Positions 21,834 to 30,894 of a stretch of DNA of 64,000 bases are shown one piece after another; position 1 is the first letter of the stretch; every line of letters starts with the position of its first letter. The DNA lies in contig JAIUNJ010000006.1 of the NCBI GenBank assembly GCA_020161855.1, positions 1-64,000 of the forward strand, given 5' to 3'. The position numbers and the translations under genes were made by a program. The notes under the pieces are model-generated. The model was given only the letters and a program-made list of their open reading frames with translations, did not search any database and had not been told where the DNA came from. Source of the stretch: Pseudomonadota bacterium (lineage in GTDB: Bacteria; Pseudomonadota; Alphaproteobacteria; Rhizobiales; Aestuariivirgaceae).

Positions 21834-22232
21834 CTACTGCTTGGGACTCTCTCTCACAGTCACTTTCACCTGTGTTGAAGATATTCCCTCAGTACGCCGC
21901 AGATATACTACCTTCACGATATCGCTCAGGAAGTCAAACTTGCCCGCCCAGTCGTCCCCCATGGCAAAGATATTTGCCCCTTCACGCAGGACATCTTCAC
22001 GCTTCTGCTCCCAGTTCGACTCGGGGAAAACGTGGTTCACAAACCGGCACGCAAGAAGAATCTCAACCCGCTGATCATACGGTATGGCGACACTTTTTCC
22101 CTTGATGCGGTTGAACTCGTCGGTCGAGCATCCGACAACCACGCGATCGCCTAAATCTGCCAGCCGCTTCAGCAGCCGAACATGCCCGACATGAAAGAGA
22201 TCGAAAGTTCCGTAGGTAATAACCGTTGTCAA
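21834..22232 (-). CDS. tagD: Glycerol-3-phosphate cytidylyltransferase (TagD type)
   Basis: TagD makes CDP-glycerol from CTP and glycerol 3-phosphate, the donor for glycerol-phosphate polymers. The 132-residue protein has the family length and both signatures: GTFDLFHVGHVRLLKR near the N-terminus (the GxFDxxHxGH motif) and RTEGISST near the C-terminus. WAGKFDFL is also typical. Related enzymes can use ethanolamine-phosphate or other alcohol phosphates, but the sequence best fits TagD. It lies just after the large gene carrying a TagB/TagF-like domain, which supports CDP-glycerol as the shared intermediate. Confidence 0.92.
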   Translation of the reverse strand: MTTVITYGTFDLFHVGHVRLLKRLADLGDRVVVGCSTDEFNRIKGKSVAIPYDQRVEILLACRFVNHVFPESNWEQKREDVLREGANIFAMGDDWAGKFDFLSDIVKVVYLRRTEGISSTQVKVTVRESPKQ

Positions 22233-22264
22233 TCTAGCCCCCTTCTCTCCCCGCCCCTCGAGAA

Positions 22265-25200
22265 CTAATGCAAACTGAGATCCCGGCCCGCTGCCCTTCC
22301 CTTCTCCAAAAGCGAAGACAGCACCTCCTCCAGGCGAGACGCGGAGTTCTTGGCCGAAAAATGCGCCAGGGCTCGCGCGCGCGCGGCCAGTCCCACGCGC
22401 TGCCGCTCATCTGCATTGTCGACCAATTTCAGGACGCAATCAAACCAATCCTGCTGCGAACTTGGCAGATATCCATCAACACCGTGCTCGATGCAGTCCC
22501 GATAGGACCCGGTAGGTGACGCGATCGTTGGCACGGCATGCAGCGCTGCCTCAAAAACCTTCAACTCGCTCTTGCAGTCGTTGAACCGGCCGGCCTTCAG
22601 AGGCGCCAAGTTAATATCCATCCCAGACAAGAACGCATGCATCGCCTCGTATGACATCTTCTGATGCGAGATAAAGCCTCGCTTCAGTTCCTCATCATGG
22701 TTCGAATCGTAGGCCAATGCCCCAACGATATGGATCTCAACATTCCTCCGGCTTTCCAGCACTCGCTTCAACGCTTCAGCACAGATCATAAAATCTGCGC
22801 GATGCGTGCGTGTGCCAGACAAATAGCAGATGCGGATGGTCTCAGCAGCCCGCCTGTCAGGCAAGCTGGAAGAATAGCGGGCGATAAGCCCATCGGAGAT
22901 TGCATTCGGTATCACCGAAGCGGAACAGCCCAAGATCTGGGCCTCCTCCACCAATGCGGCCGTCGAAACAGTGGCATAATCTGCAAGCCGCATACCACGC
23001 CTGACACCATAGCTTTGCGCCACAATCTTGGCGTAAGCATCCGAACGATCGAGAGCATATTCCGACTCTTCAATCGCTTCACCAAAGATCAGATCATCAA
23101 TATCGGCAACAACCAGTCCGCCTGTGGCCTGAAACACCTGGCAGAAATCAGAGATCTGATCGGTCACCGCCACGCGAGATATGATGACAATAGACGCTGC
23201 AGCAAACTGCGCCATGCTAACGGACTGGTCATCTGCGATCAGGCAGCCCCATCCCCGCTTGAACATCTGCTCAGCCAAGGCAAATACGCGATACCGGGCC
23301 GAACCTTCCTCTCCCTTTCCGTAGACCCACAGAATTGTCCGTTTGGTGGCGGAGACTGAGCGCGCAAACGGCACTGATGATCCGCTGCCGCTGGCGACCA
23401 CCTTTGCTGCAACCCTTTCCGAGTTCCTGTCGTCGCGGTAACTCAGGAACAATCGCGCCTTCTGCTCGTATTCGCGAGTTTCCTCGGGTCTGCGTGGCAG
23501 CAGCGAAGCCTCAAGCGCAAGCATTAACTGAGAAAAATCGCGCGCCACCGGACCTGGGAAACACCATTCAAGATCATAAAAAAAGCCACGTTGCTGCTGG
23601 GCATAGCTTTCGAGATCATAAGCGAAACTCACAACCGGCCGCCGCGTGATTAAGAAGTCAATGAAGCTGCTTGAGTAGTCCGTGAGAAGTACGTCCGCGC
23701 GCCGGTATAGAACCTCCGCTTGAGGATATCTCGCCTCCGATAGATCGATAAAATTGTCACCAGACAATACTCTTGCGTATGCATGACCTTCATCTGCCAT
23801 GTGTTCGCGAATGCCCATAACCATGTTGTTGCGTGACAAAAAGGCGTTGATAGCCTCAACCTCGTCTGGGCTGAACTTATAGTATCCGTCGACCTGATCG
23901 GTGCGGAATGTCGGCATGAAAAGTAACAGTTTTCTCTCACCCACCGTTTCTTCAAGCCGCCGCAGATCCTCCCGCAGATCCGGAGCAAGCGCATCTGGAG
24001 AACACATGATGAAATCATGCCTCGGCAAACCAGTAACCCACACATTCTGATAGGTAAGCGGATACTGCCCCGCTGTCATCGCCAACCTATCCACCTCAGA
24101 AGCCGATATCACCGATGCAAACTTGCGGTTTTCACTTTCGACGCCTGCGAGATTGTCTTGAAAATCAAGAGATGCGTAGTTGATCCGCTTCAGAGGAATT
24201 CCATGCCAGAGATTGTGAAACCGATGATGGTCCGGCGAGAGTCTGTAGTGGGTATTTGTGACTGTGGCGTGCTTGATAAACACGTGTCTCGAACGAAGCA
24301 GGTAGAACTGCCCTTCACGACTCTGCAGCGGCACCACAACGACGTTCTCGCCCTTGACCGGCACATTCTTTGTACGCGTGAGAACAATCTTCTTAATTCT
24401 TGGATTGTTGGCCACAAACTCAAAAAGCGCCCGCAAATTGTCGTTCAACAAATGACTAAAGGCGCAAACGGGAAACGCCCACCAGCTATCATACTTAGGC
24501 GTGAGGAGATCCAGTTCCTCCATCTCGGAATAGCCAAATGGCGGCTCAACGCTCTCCACTGCAACATGTAAACTAGTGTGTAATTTTTTAGCGTCGCTCA
24601 CTCGCTCGAGGTTGCGAGAAATGTGACTCAGGTCCTTCTCGATTCCGGCCATCCTGAGCCGCTTCTGCCAATGATCGAGCCCCGAAACCTGATAGTGATT
24701 ATCGCTGAGAAAATAGCGCTTCAGCAGCGGAAATCCCTCAGAGATCACATCGAAGACGATGTCGGAAAAGACCGCGTTCTTGGCATACACCTTCGGCAGA
24801 TACGCATCGAAATCATAACCACGGGACAGCAGCCAACGCGTCAGTCCAATCTCATATTTCTTTATAGTCAGCTTCTTGCTTCCATGTGGCGCTACCGAGT
24901 TCAGAAGCTGTCTGAAATCCTGATCGTTAAAAACGGGACTTCGATACGCCAAAAAATATGAAGCCACGAAGAAGTCATACTCTGGATCGTCTTCAAACGC
25001 GGTGAGAAGACCGGCCTTTACCTCCGTGACAGCGGTATCGAAAGCGAGGCCCTGGCGCCGCCACGTGGAAATCAGGCCCTTGCCTGCCTGCATGCCCCAC
25101 CAGTCAGCATCAGACCTAGCCATTGTGGAGAAGGCCTCATCGAGCGGCCGCAGAAGATAGCAACTATCGTTGACCAGCAGTAACTCATCATAGGTCTCAA

Positions 25201-26044
25201 TGGTCTCCCAACCGACCAACTCCCTGGCCAGCTTAGACCACGATCCAAAGTCGTATGCGCCATGCCGGATAGCCCATGCGCCTCTTGTTATGCCGCTGAG
25301 CTTGAGCAACTGGCTGCCGTCCATCTTGCAATCGGCAAGGTAGTAGACATCCGAAAACTTCGAAAGTTCCGTCACATACTCAACGACAGTGTCGTCCATC
25401 TGCCCATCACGATCATAGCCGGCAAAGAGGCATATGCGGCGATAGGTGTGAGCCTGAGATCGCGTTTCAGAATGCGAGCGCAATACGACAGGAGTTGGGG
25501 GTTTGGTGAGGAGCCCGTTGCTGCGCCCTTCCTGAATGTAGTGGAGCAATGGATTCTGGTCGAACCTTCCATCCAGGTGCTCCTGAACATACCACCAGAT
25601 ATCAAAAGCGGCGCTCGGATTGCTGAGTTCCTCAACGCCACTGACAAGAAAGTGAAGCAACGGATCCGCCCCAAGGCGGCCGATACGCGGATTGTTTTGG
25701 AGGTAGTATCCAATGTCAAACAATCCGCTGCGAGCAATCTCCTTATATACCCGCCGAAGATCTCCCATATCCGCTATGGATTTTCCGATGCCGTGTTGAA
25801 AGCAGTGCAGCAACGGATTGGCATCGCGCGCACCTTCGCGCCTGGCCTGAAAATCGGCGGTCACGATGTAGGCCGAAGGATTGAGCTGCTCTTTCCATCC
25901 TGCTTCCATGAAATGTTGAAATGGCTTCAGCGCGCTCTCTGAAACAAAGGGATATGCCGATAGATAGTAGCGCGCATCGAACAAGCCACTTTTCTCAATT
26001 GCATTGAGCAAATCACTATCAATGACCGATTTCACCGCCACCAC
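22265..26044 (-). CDS. Multidomain surface-polymer transferase: repeats + RgpF-like + TagB/F-like + GT4-like
   Basis: A 1259-residue soluble protein with four parts. Residues 1-180 hold tandem repeats of the pattern YYLxxNP...PLLHFLxxG...PS (for example 113-136 and 164-172). Residues about 200-460 resemble the first half of rhamnan-synthesis protein RgpF (YDFGSWSKL 264-272, YDELLLVNDSCYL 285-297, ADWWGMQ 313-319). Residues about 520-885 match CDP-glycerol glycerophosphotransferases (WHGIPLKR 613-620, LLTDYSSSFIDF 786-797). Residues about 903-1250 form a GT4-like glycosyltransferase with SELKVFEAALHAVP. With tagD next to it, it probably builds a glycerol-phosphate and sugar chain. Fusion of these modules is unusual; an assembly artefact is unlikely because the frame is continuous. 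Confidence 0.85.
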   Translation of the reverse strand: MVAVKSVIDSDLLNAIEKSGLFDARYYLSAYPFVSESALKPFQHFMEAGWKEQLNPSAYIVTADFQARREGARDANPLLHCFQHGIGKSIADMGDLRRVYKEIARSGLFDIGYYLQNNPRIGRLGADPLLHFLVSGVEELSNPSAAFDIWWYVQEHLDGRFDQNPLLHYIQEGRSNGLLTKPPTPVVLRSHSETRSQAHTYRRICLFAGYDRDGQMDDTVVEYVTELSKFSDVYYLADCKMDGSQLLKLSGITRGAWAIRHGAYDFGSWSKLARELVGWETIETYDELLLVNDSCYLLRPLDEAFSTMARSDADWWGMQAGKGLISTWRRQGLAFDTAVTEVKAGLLTAFEDDPEYDFFVASYFLAYRSPVFNDQDFRQLLNSVAPHGSKKLTIKKYEIGLTRWLLSRGYDFDAYLPKVYAKNAVFSDIVFDVISEGFPLLKRYFLSDNHYQVSGLDHWQKRLRMAGIEKDLSHISRNLERVSDAKKLHTSLHVAVESVEPPFGYSEMEELDLLTPKYDSWWAFPVCAFSHLLNDNLRALFEFVANNPRIKKIVLTRTKNVPVKGENVVVVPLQSREGQFYLLRSRHVFIKHATVTNTHYRLSPDHHRFHNLWHGIPLKRINYASLDFQDNLAGVESENRKFASVISASEVDRLAMTAGQYPLTYQNVWVTGLPRHDFIMCSPDALAPDLREDLRRLEETVGERKLLLFMPTFRTDQVDGYYKFSPDEVEAINAFLSRNNMVMGIREHMADEGHAYARVLSGDNFIDLSEARYPQAEVLYRRADVLLTDYSSSFIDFLITRRPVVSFAYDLESYAQQQRGFFYDLEWCFPGPVARDFSQLMLALEASLLPRRPEETREYEQKARLFLSYRDDRNSERVAAKVVASGSGSSVPFARSVSATKRTILWVYGKGEEGSARYRVFALAEQMFKRGWGCLIADDQSVSMAQFAAASIVIISRVAVTDQISDFCQVFQATGGLVVADIDDLIFGEAIEESEYALDRSDAYAKIVAQSYGVRRGMRLADYATVSTAALVEEAQILGCSASVIPNAISDGLIARYSSSLPDRRAAETIRICYLSGTRTHRADFMICAEALKRVLESRRNVEIHIVGALAYDSNHDEELKRGFISHQKMSYEAMHAFLSGMDINLAPLKAGRFNDCKSELKVFEAALHAVPTIASPTGSYRDCIEHGVDGYLPSSQQDWFDCVLKLVDNADERQRVGLAARARALAHFSAKNSASRLEEVLSSLLEKGRAAGRDLSLH

Positions 26045-26194
26045 TTTCCAAACTCTTTTCTACGAAAAGCAACTTCCCAACAATGCAACTGAGGGAACAT
26101 ACGAAAGCTCACACCTGCAGACCGAATTCTGCGGTAGAATTCAGGCAACCACGCGGCTGCATGCCTTGAACCAGGAGCGCACCGTCCCTGAACA

Positions 26195-27145
26195 TCAATC
26201 TTGCCATAGGTCTTGAAAACCCGCCGGCTGAGATGTGTGGCCAAGATCCTCGGCCGCTACCTTGAGCTCTTCGCGCAACCGCTCCGCTATCCGCGAGCCA
26301 AGTTCCTCGTCGGCAGCAACCACATGATCGTGAATTTTGACGGTGCGCTTGCTTGTAAGCATGGGAAACAGGATCCTGGCCCGGTTGGAAACTTCAGGGC
26401 CGGCGAAAATGCTGGCCCGCGCATGTTGAAAGACTGCCCTTGATCCAGCTTCAGCACCGTCGGGAAAATGTTGTATAGTGGAGAAGATCGGAATACCGCT
26501 CTGGCTGAGCGGCACGATGAGGCGAGCCGCATCAAGATCGTGGACCACAATGAACTTTGGATGGTAACGCGACAAAAGCTTGCGCGCCAAATGATCCAAC
26601 TCTACTCGATCCAAGCTCCCATCTAAGTTGCCCGGAGCCATGACAATTGCTTGTGCAGCCTCAGGCTCTCGTGTCGTCCCTGTTGAAAACGCATAGGCCA
26701 CGACTACGTCATACTCTGTGGCCAAGGATCTAACGAAGCCAGCCAGTACGCTGCGATCTTGCCCGCTCTGACTGGGTGCGTGTGTGGCTAGAACCAAGCC
26801 TGCCGGGCGGTTGCCGGAAAGTGCAGGCATGTCGTACTCGGCAGCCACTGAGGTTGCCCGTAAGGACAAATTCTTGCCCTCGAACAGAAAGTGCATGGCG
26901 GGACTCACGCCGGCCCTGCCGACCACAGGGTATCTGGCAACGTAGTAGGTAGGGTCAAATGCGCGCGACGGAGCCACCCCTTTTTGTTCACCGACAGAAA
27001 GATAGTGAATTGCAGGGTCCATTTTCGCCGCACGCGCAGCCAGGAGGAGCGGGTATTCTGCTTCCTTGAAGATCCCATGCGCCCGAAGCAACTTGGCGTT
27101 GTACGCCAGCTCCATCACATTTAAACTATTGTTTTTAATGGACAT
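26195..27145 (-). CDS. Repeat-containing protein with only the N-terminal half of a GT-B fold
   Basis: The 316-residue product begins with the same repeat seen in its neighbours (PAIHYLSVGEQKGVAPS, then FDPTYYVARYP and PAMHFLFEG). It continues into one Rossmann-like domain (RPAGLVLATHAPSQSGQD, KFIVVHDLDAARLIVPLSQ) that resembles the acceptor half of GT4 enzymes. The nucleotide-sugar-binding half is missing, so it is either a truncated or an accessory protein. ATG 27145 (MSIKNNSLN) is chosen because it has GGTGGGG upstream; the frame is open further upstream without family-like sequence. The roughly 240 bases between this start and the preceding gene hold nothing I recognise. Substrate unknown. 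Confidence 0.65.
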   Translation of the reverse strand: MSIKNNSLNVMELAYNAKLLRAHGIFKEAEYPLLLAARAAKMDPAIHYLSVGEQKGVAPSRAFDPTYYVARYPVVGRAGVSPAMHFLFEGKNLSLRATSVAAEYDMPALSGNRPAGLVLATHAPSQSGQDRSVLAGFVRSLATEYDVVVAYAFSTGTTREPEAAQAIVMAPGNLDGSLDRVELDHLARKLLSRYHPKFIVVHDLDAARLIVPLSQSGIPIFSTIQHFPDGAEAGSRAVFQHARASIFAGPEVSNRARILFPMLTSKRTVKIHDHVVAADEELGSRIAERLREELKVAAEDLGHTSQPAGFQDLWQD

Positions 27146-27388
27146 TGCGCCCCACCATGTCACCCTTGCCCCTTCGCAACTGTGCCAACACTCAACTAGA
27201 TAGTTGAGACCGGCTGCAGATGCAAAGGGAAGCGCCATGCTGGCGGGCATTTAGTTGCAGCGCAACATATATCAGCGGCGCCTCACCTCCCGCCGCGGTA
27301 TTGAGGCCAACAACTCACTCTGCCTGGTGCGTGAAGCTGTTCTCGGATCAAGTGGCCGGCGCCTGGCCGCACATCCGGAAACAGTGCT

Positions 27389-28177
27389 TCAAATCTCGTC
27401 CACGAGAGCCGAGAGCTCTGCATCTTGCAAGGCGAACTTCAACCACTCCCGCGCTTTTGCCGAAAGCAGCCACCTAACAGCATTTGCTTTGACGTAGGGA
27501 CTGCCGTGTTCCAGAAGCCACTTCCAGTTTGATGTCAGCGGATCAGAGAAGCCAGACCGCTCCTTCGGTAGTGTGAAAATTGCGCTAGCGGTGAAGCCAA
27601 GCTGCCTGACCTTGCTTGTCAACTGCATTTCATATGCTTCCGTGACATCACGTTTCCTCTGCAGATTTTGGATTGCTCCCCACATTCCCTGAAAGCCGGC
27701 AGACGACAGAAGGTTTCTATTGAGGAGAAGAAAGTGCCTCGGCAAATAGGCCCGCGCACCACCTATCTCGACAAGACCGACCATATCTGCGTCAATTCTG
27801 AAGGTGCCTTCGAGAAAGTCCGTGAAGCCTCGCCCGGGCCCCAGAATACTATCGTCGAGCAGAAGCAGCCGCTCTGCCTGCCACAGTTCGGGAAAGAGCC
27901 GGAAAGCATCAGCCCAAGCACCAAACTCATGGCCAAGATTGGCCCGCAGGATCAGACTATCCGTATGGGCCGCGATGTCATCGTATGATTGGCTTTGAAA
28001 TTGGTCCGAAGTGAGGACGAGGCAGCTCAAGAGACCAGCCCTACGGAGCGCAGAGAGCTGGTAAGCCACCAATGGTTCCAACGCGCCGCGATGAGAGTAG
28101 GCCACATATACCGCAACCACTTTGCCCTCGAGGCCTTTAAAGCGCGACAGTACATGGCTCGGCGCAAGAGATTTCAT
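27389..28177 (-). CDS. RgpF first-half-like glycan synthesis protein
   Basis: A protein of about 262 residues that resembles the first half of rhamnan-synthesis protein F: VVAVYVAYSHRGALEPLVAY, then LGHEFGAWADAFRLF and LLLLDDSILGPGRGFTDFLEG, with ADMVGLVEIG. These correspond to the N/D-x-G-x-DFGAW and NDSxxGP blocks of the RgpF family. The second half, normally fused, is on the preceding gene instead. Starts at 28177 (MKSLAPSH) or 28210 are both possible; the latter would overlap the upstream gene by 29 bases. The role is probably in assembling the rhamnose-containing polymer. Confidence 0.7.
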   Translation of the reverse strand: MKSLAPSHVLSRFKGLEGKVVAVYVAYSHRGALEPLVAYQLSALRRAGLLSCLVLTSDQFQSQSYDDIAAHTDSLILRANLGHEFGAWADAFRLFPELWQAERLLLLDDSILGPGRGFTDFLEGTFRIDADMVGLVEIGGARAYLPRHFLLLNRNLLSSAGFQGMWGAIQNLQRKRDVTEAYEMQLTSKVRQLGFTASAIFTLPKERSGFSDPLTSNWKWLLEHGSPYVKANAVRWLLSAKAREWLKFALQDAELSALVDEI

Positions 28178-28181
28178 GGCA

Positions 28182-30257
28182 TCAGCCCGGAGGGAACCAG
28201 GCAAGACCATTCACGCGGGTCTTGGCCATAGTGTAACCCGCATGTTCAGCAGCCACCACCAGCAGTCGCTCGAGCGCATGCAACATCGTCCCATCATTGC
28301 CGACAGGCTCTGCTGGAAGGTCATCCAAGCCAAGGCCAAGTTCAAGAATTGGCCGCATTGCCTGAGGGCGGCACCAGAACATCGTTCCGACGGGAAACTC
28401 GGGCGATTTGAGAAATGGTTCTGAAATGCCCATTCTGCTTCCAATTTCCCTCGCCATTGCGAGATTCGGGTGCCAGCCAAACCGGTACGGTTCTTCCGCA
28501 ATAACTATCCCTACCTTGTCGTCGCCAGAAAATTGGTTCAGGACCATGTCCATCTTGCATCCACCAATTGGTCCGCCGAGCAAGTGTTCCCAGAGGAACG
28601 TACGCCAACTTTCACCTCGAGCTGCCCCTGCGGCCAGACTTCGCTTTCCATGAAAATGGCCAACAACATCATATCCTCTCCCGAAAAGCTCTTCTTTGAA
28701 GGCGACAAGGAACGGGCCGATATCTCTGCCACGATTTGGCACACAGCGAACATCCACCTGCAGGCCGGTTTCTGCGAGTTTTCCACGGATGCGAGATGCG
28801 ACATCCTCGTGCGCCACGCTGATGTAGAGATCTGGTCGACTTGCGTTCAACAACAGTCGTGCGACAAATTCATCAACGAGTTCCGGATAGAAGAAGTGAC
28901 CGTGCACAGCAACGCGCAAGTCACTCGCCTGCGGCTGCGACTTCCCTTCCAGCACGTCATATTTCCAAGGACCATCGGGACGGCCCGAACGCGGGTAGTT
29001 TATGAGCAAATTCTCCCCATCAGCCAAACTGGGATGAGCAGCCACATATGAACTTGATATAAACCCGGAAACAGCTCGCCTCGCGCTTGAATCAAGTCCC
29101 TTCGCCTCCGTTCTCACGTAGCGGCCGACGCCCTCGGCAGAGTCCAGCAACTCAAATGGAGCGCGGTACAGATCCAGGGAGAACAACCCTGAATCCGCAA
29201 TCCGCTGCGCATCAGACTTCATGCGCGCCATGTCAGCTTGCAGATTCATGAACAGTCGCCACACATCATTGGTCAGGGCAGCGACGCGAGTGTTCGACCC
29301 CGGCTCCGCGATGCTGCTCTCAACAACCGCCTCTCTCTCCCGGCTCACATTTTCACCAGGTCGGGCCTGGTCGACGATAGCATCTGCCTGCCAGCCGACG
29401 ATCAAGACTTCGCTTGCGCTTATTCGCTCCAACTCATCTGCATCAGGCGGTGACGCCCCACTCCACAGCACGATGCAAGCATCGACAGATTTGGGAAGTG
29501 CCGAAACCGTCATATGCAACGGGCCCTCTTGAGACTCGCGGGCCAGCGTGATGACCGGTATAAGCCGATGCGCAAGCCTGACTTTTAGTGCCGGGGCGAG
29601 CTCCGTGAACGCGATCACGAGTTGTGGCCTATAGCGCCCGACCAAGTCTCGGACCAAACATGCCGCTTCCAGATCATCGATCGCATAAGCCTTCGCTGGC
29701 GCATCGCCAGGCGAGCTTCGGGCGGCAAAGTTTAAGGTGCCGCCATTCTGCGAAGTCAGAGCCGGATCAAGGCCCGAGACGGCAACAACAACAACCTGCG
29801 CTCTCTTTGCCAGAGCGTCCAGAATTTCAAAGTTCTCAGTGAGTTGAGCGGACGGCTTGTCGCACTCGCAAAGCGCAATTACCACAGGCCTATCCCCTGT
29901 CAGGGCGACATTGGGCCAGCGAAACTCCGCCGCCAAAGGCAGCGGTCGCTTTTTCTCCCGCTGTCCTGAATAGATGAAGTGAAGCAAGGGGCTTAGCTCG
30001 GCATGTGCGACCTCGATTGGATAGCGAAGGCGGTAGTAGTCGGGTGCAAATGCTGGCGAAGGCGTAAGGCCGGCAGCTTCCCCTTCAAGCAGGTAGTGCA
30101 CGATGGCGTCATCGTGCGCCTGAAGCAGGGGCACCTGAGACCGATAGTGAGATTCATTAAACAATCCGCTCTCACGAATTGCAGCAACCTGGTCGGTAAT
30201 TGATTTCCAGAGTCTGGCCCTAGGCACCGGGTTCATCCTCACTGCCAATTTGGCCAC
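28182..30257 (-). CDS. Repeat + GT-B half + RgpF second-half protein
   Basis: A 691-residue protein. Residues 25-105 carry the locus-specific repeat (GLFNESHYRSQVP, IVHYLLEGEAAGLTPS, PLLHFIYSG). Residues about 120-300 look like an N-terminal GT-B half without its partner, and a degenerate repeat lies near 355-425. Residues 447-690 match the second half of rhamnan-synthesis protein F: VAVHGHFFYPELVDEF (449-464), NRGRDIGPFLVAF (508-520), HFHGKRS (534-540) and the C-terminal GTMFWCRPQ. It lies directly upstream of the RgpF first-half gene and downstream of rfbC, and probably acts in building the rhamnose part of the polymer. Confidence 0.78.
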   Translation of the reverse strand: MAKLAVRMNPVPRARLWKSITDQVAAIRESGLFNESHYRSQVPLLQAHDDAIVHYLLEGEAAGLTPSPAFAPDYYRLRYPIEVAHAELSPLLHFIYSGQREKKRPLPLAAEFRWPNVALTGDRPVVIALCECDKPSAQLTENFEILDALAKRAQVVVVAVSGLDPALTSQNGGTLNFAARSSPGDAPAKAYAIDDLEAACLVRDLVGRYRPQLVIAFTELAPALKVRLAHRLIPVITLARESQEGPLHMTVSALPKSVDACIVLWSGASPPDADELERISASEVLIVGWQADAIVDQARPGENVSREREAVVESSIAEPGSNTRVAALTNDVWRLFMNLQADMARMKSDAQRIADSGLFSLDLYRAPFELLDSAEGVGRYVRTEAKGLDSSARRAVSGFISSSYVAAHPSLADGENLLINYPRSGRPDGPWKYDVLEGKSQPQASDLRVAVHGHFFYPELVDEFVARLLLNASRPDLYISVAHEDVASRIRGKLAETGLQVDVRCVPNRGRDIGPFLVAFKEELFGRGYDVVGHFHGKRSLAAGAARGESWRTFLWEHLLGGPIGGCKMDMVLNQFSGDDKVGIVIAEEPYRFGWHPNLAMAREIGSRMGISEPFLKSPEFPVGTMFWCRPQAMRPILELGLGLDDLPAEPVGNDGTMLHALERLLVVAAEHAGYTMAKTRVNGLAWFPPG

Positions 30258-30328
30258 TCAGACTTTCGCTTTGGAACCCAGCCTTGCCTCAAGCCCATCG
30301 CACCTTCAATAGGCCACACCAACACAAC

Positions 30329-30883
30329 TCAAGAGGGCAGCTCAGCCGCCTCAAGGCTTGGTGCAGCGGTATCCTTGGCATTGAGGAGCGGGATCGCACC
30401 TGAGAGTGGCCAATCGACCCCAAGGCTCTCGTCATTCCAAAGAATGCTTCTTTCGTGCTCCGGGAAATAATAGTCCGTTGCCTTGTAGAGAAACTCCGTA
30501 TCGTCAGCGAGGCTCAGGAAGCCGTGCGCAAAACCAGGAGGTATCCAGAACTGGCGCTTGTTCTCTGCCGAAAGAGTGACGCCCGTCCATCTGCCGAAAT
30601 GCGGCGAGCTGCGCCGGATGTCCACTGCCACATCAAACGCTGCGCCGGATGTTACCCGCACCAATTTTCCTTGCGGATGCTGAATTTGATAGTGCAGCCC
30701 GCGCAGCACATGCTTGGCTGACTTACTGTGGTTGTCCTGCACGAAATCTACGTCAATCCCGGTTGCCGACCTGAAGTTCCGCGCATTGAAACTCTCGAAG
30801 AAGAACCCCCGGGAGTCGCCAAAGACTTTCGGCTCGAGGAGAAGAACGCCCGGAAGTCCCGTCTCTGTCACAGTATAGGGCAC
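30329..30883 (-). CDS. rfbC: dTDP-4-dehydrorhamnose 3,5-epimerase RfbC/RmlC
   Basis: RfbC epimerises dTDP-4-keto-6-deoxyglucose at C3 and C5 on the way to dTDP-L-rhamnose. The 184-residue cupin shows GFFFESFNARNF, QDNHSKSAKHVLRGLHYQ with the active-site His, and FWIPPGFAHGFLSL. It is third in activity and last in order of the rfbB-rfbD-rfbA-rfbC unit, with only 11 bases to rfbA. The rhamnan-like genes follow downstream on the same strand. Confidence 0.97.
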   Translation of the reverse strand: MPYTVTETGLPGVLLLEPKVFGDSRGFFFESFNARNFRSATGIDVDFVQDNHSKSAKHVLRGLHYQIQHPQGKLVRVTSGAAFDVAVDIRRSSPHFGRWTGVTLSAENKRQFWIPPGFAHGFLSLADDTEFLYKATDYYFPEHERSILWNDESLGVDWPLSGAIPLLNAKDTAAPSLEAAELPS

Positions 30884-30894
30884 GCCCTCGCCTC

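Noticed and set aside
26032-26244. Small minus-strand frame upstream of the 1259-residue gene
   Set aside because: Overlaps gene ends, has no ribosome-binding site and no recognisable similarity.
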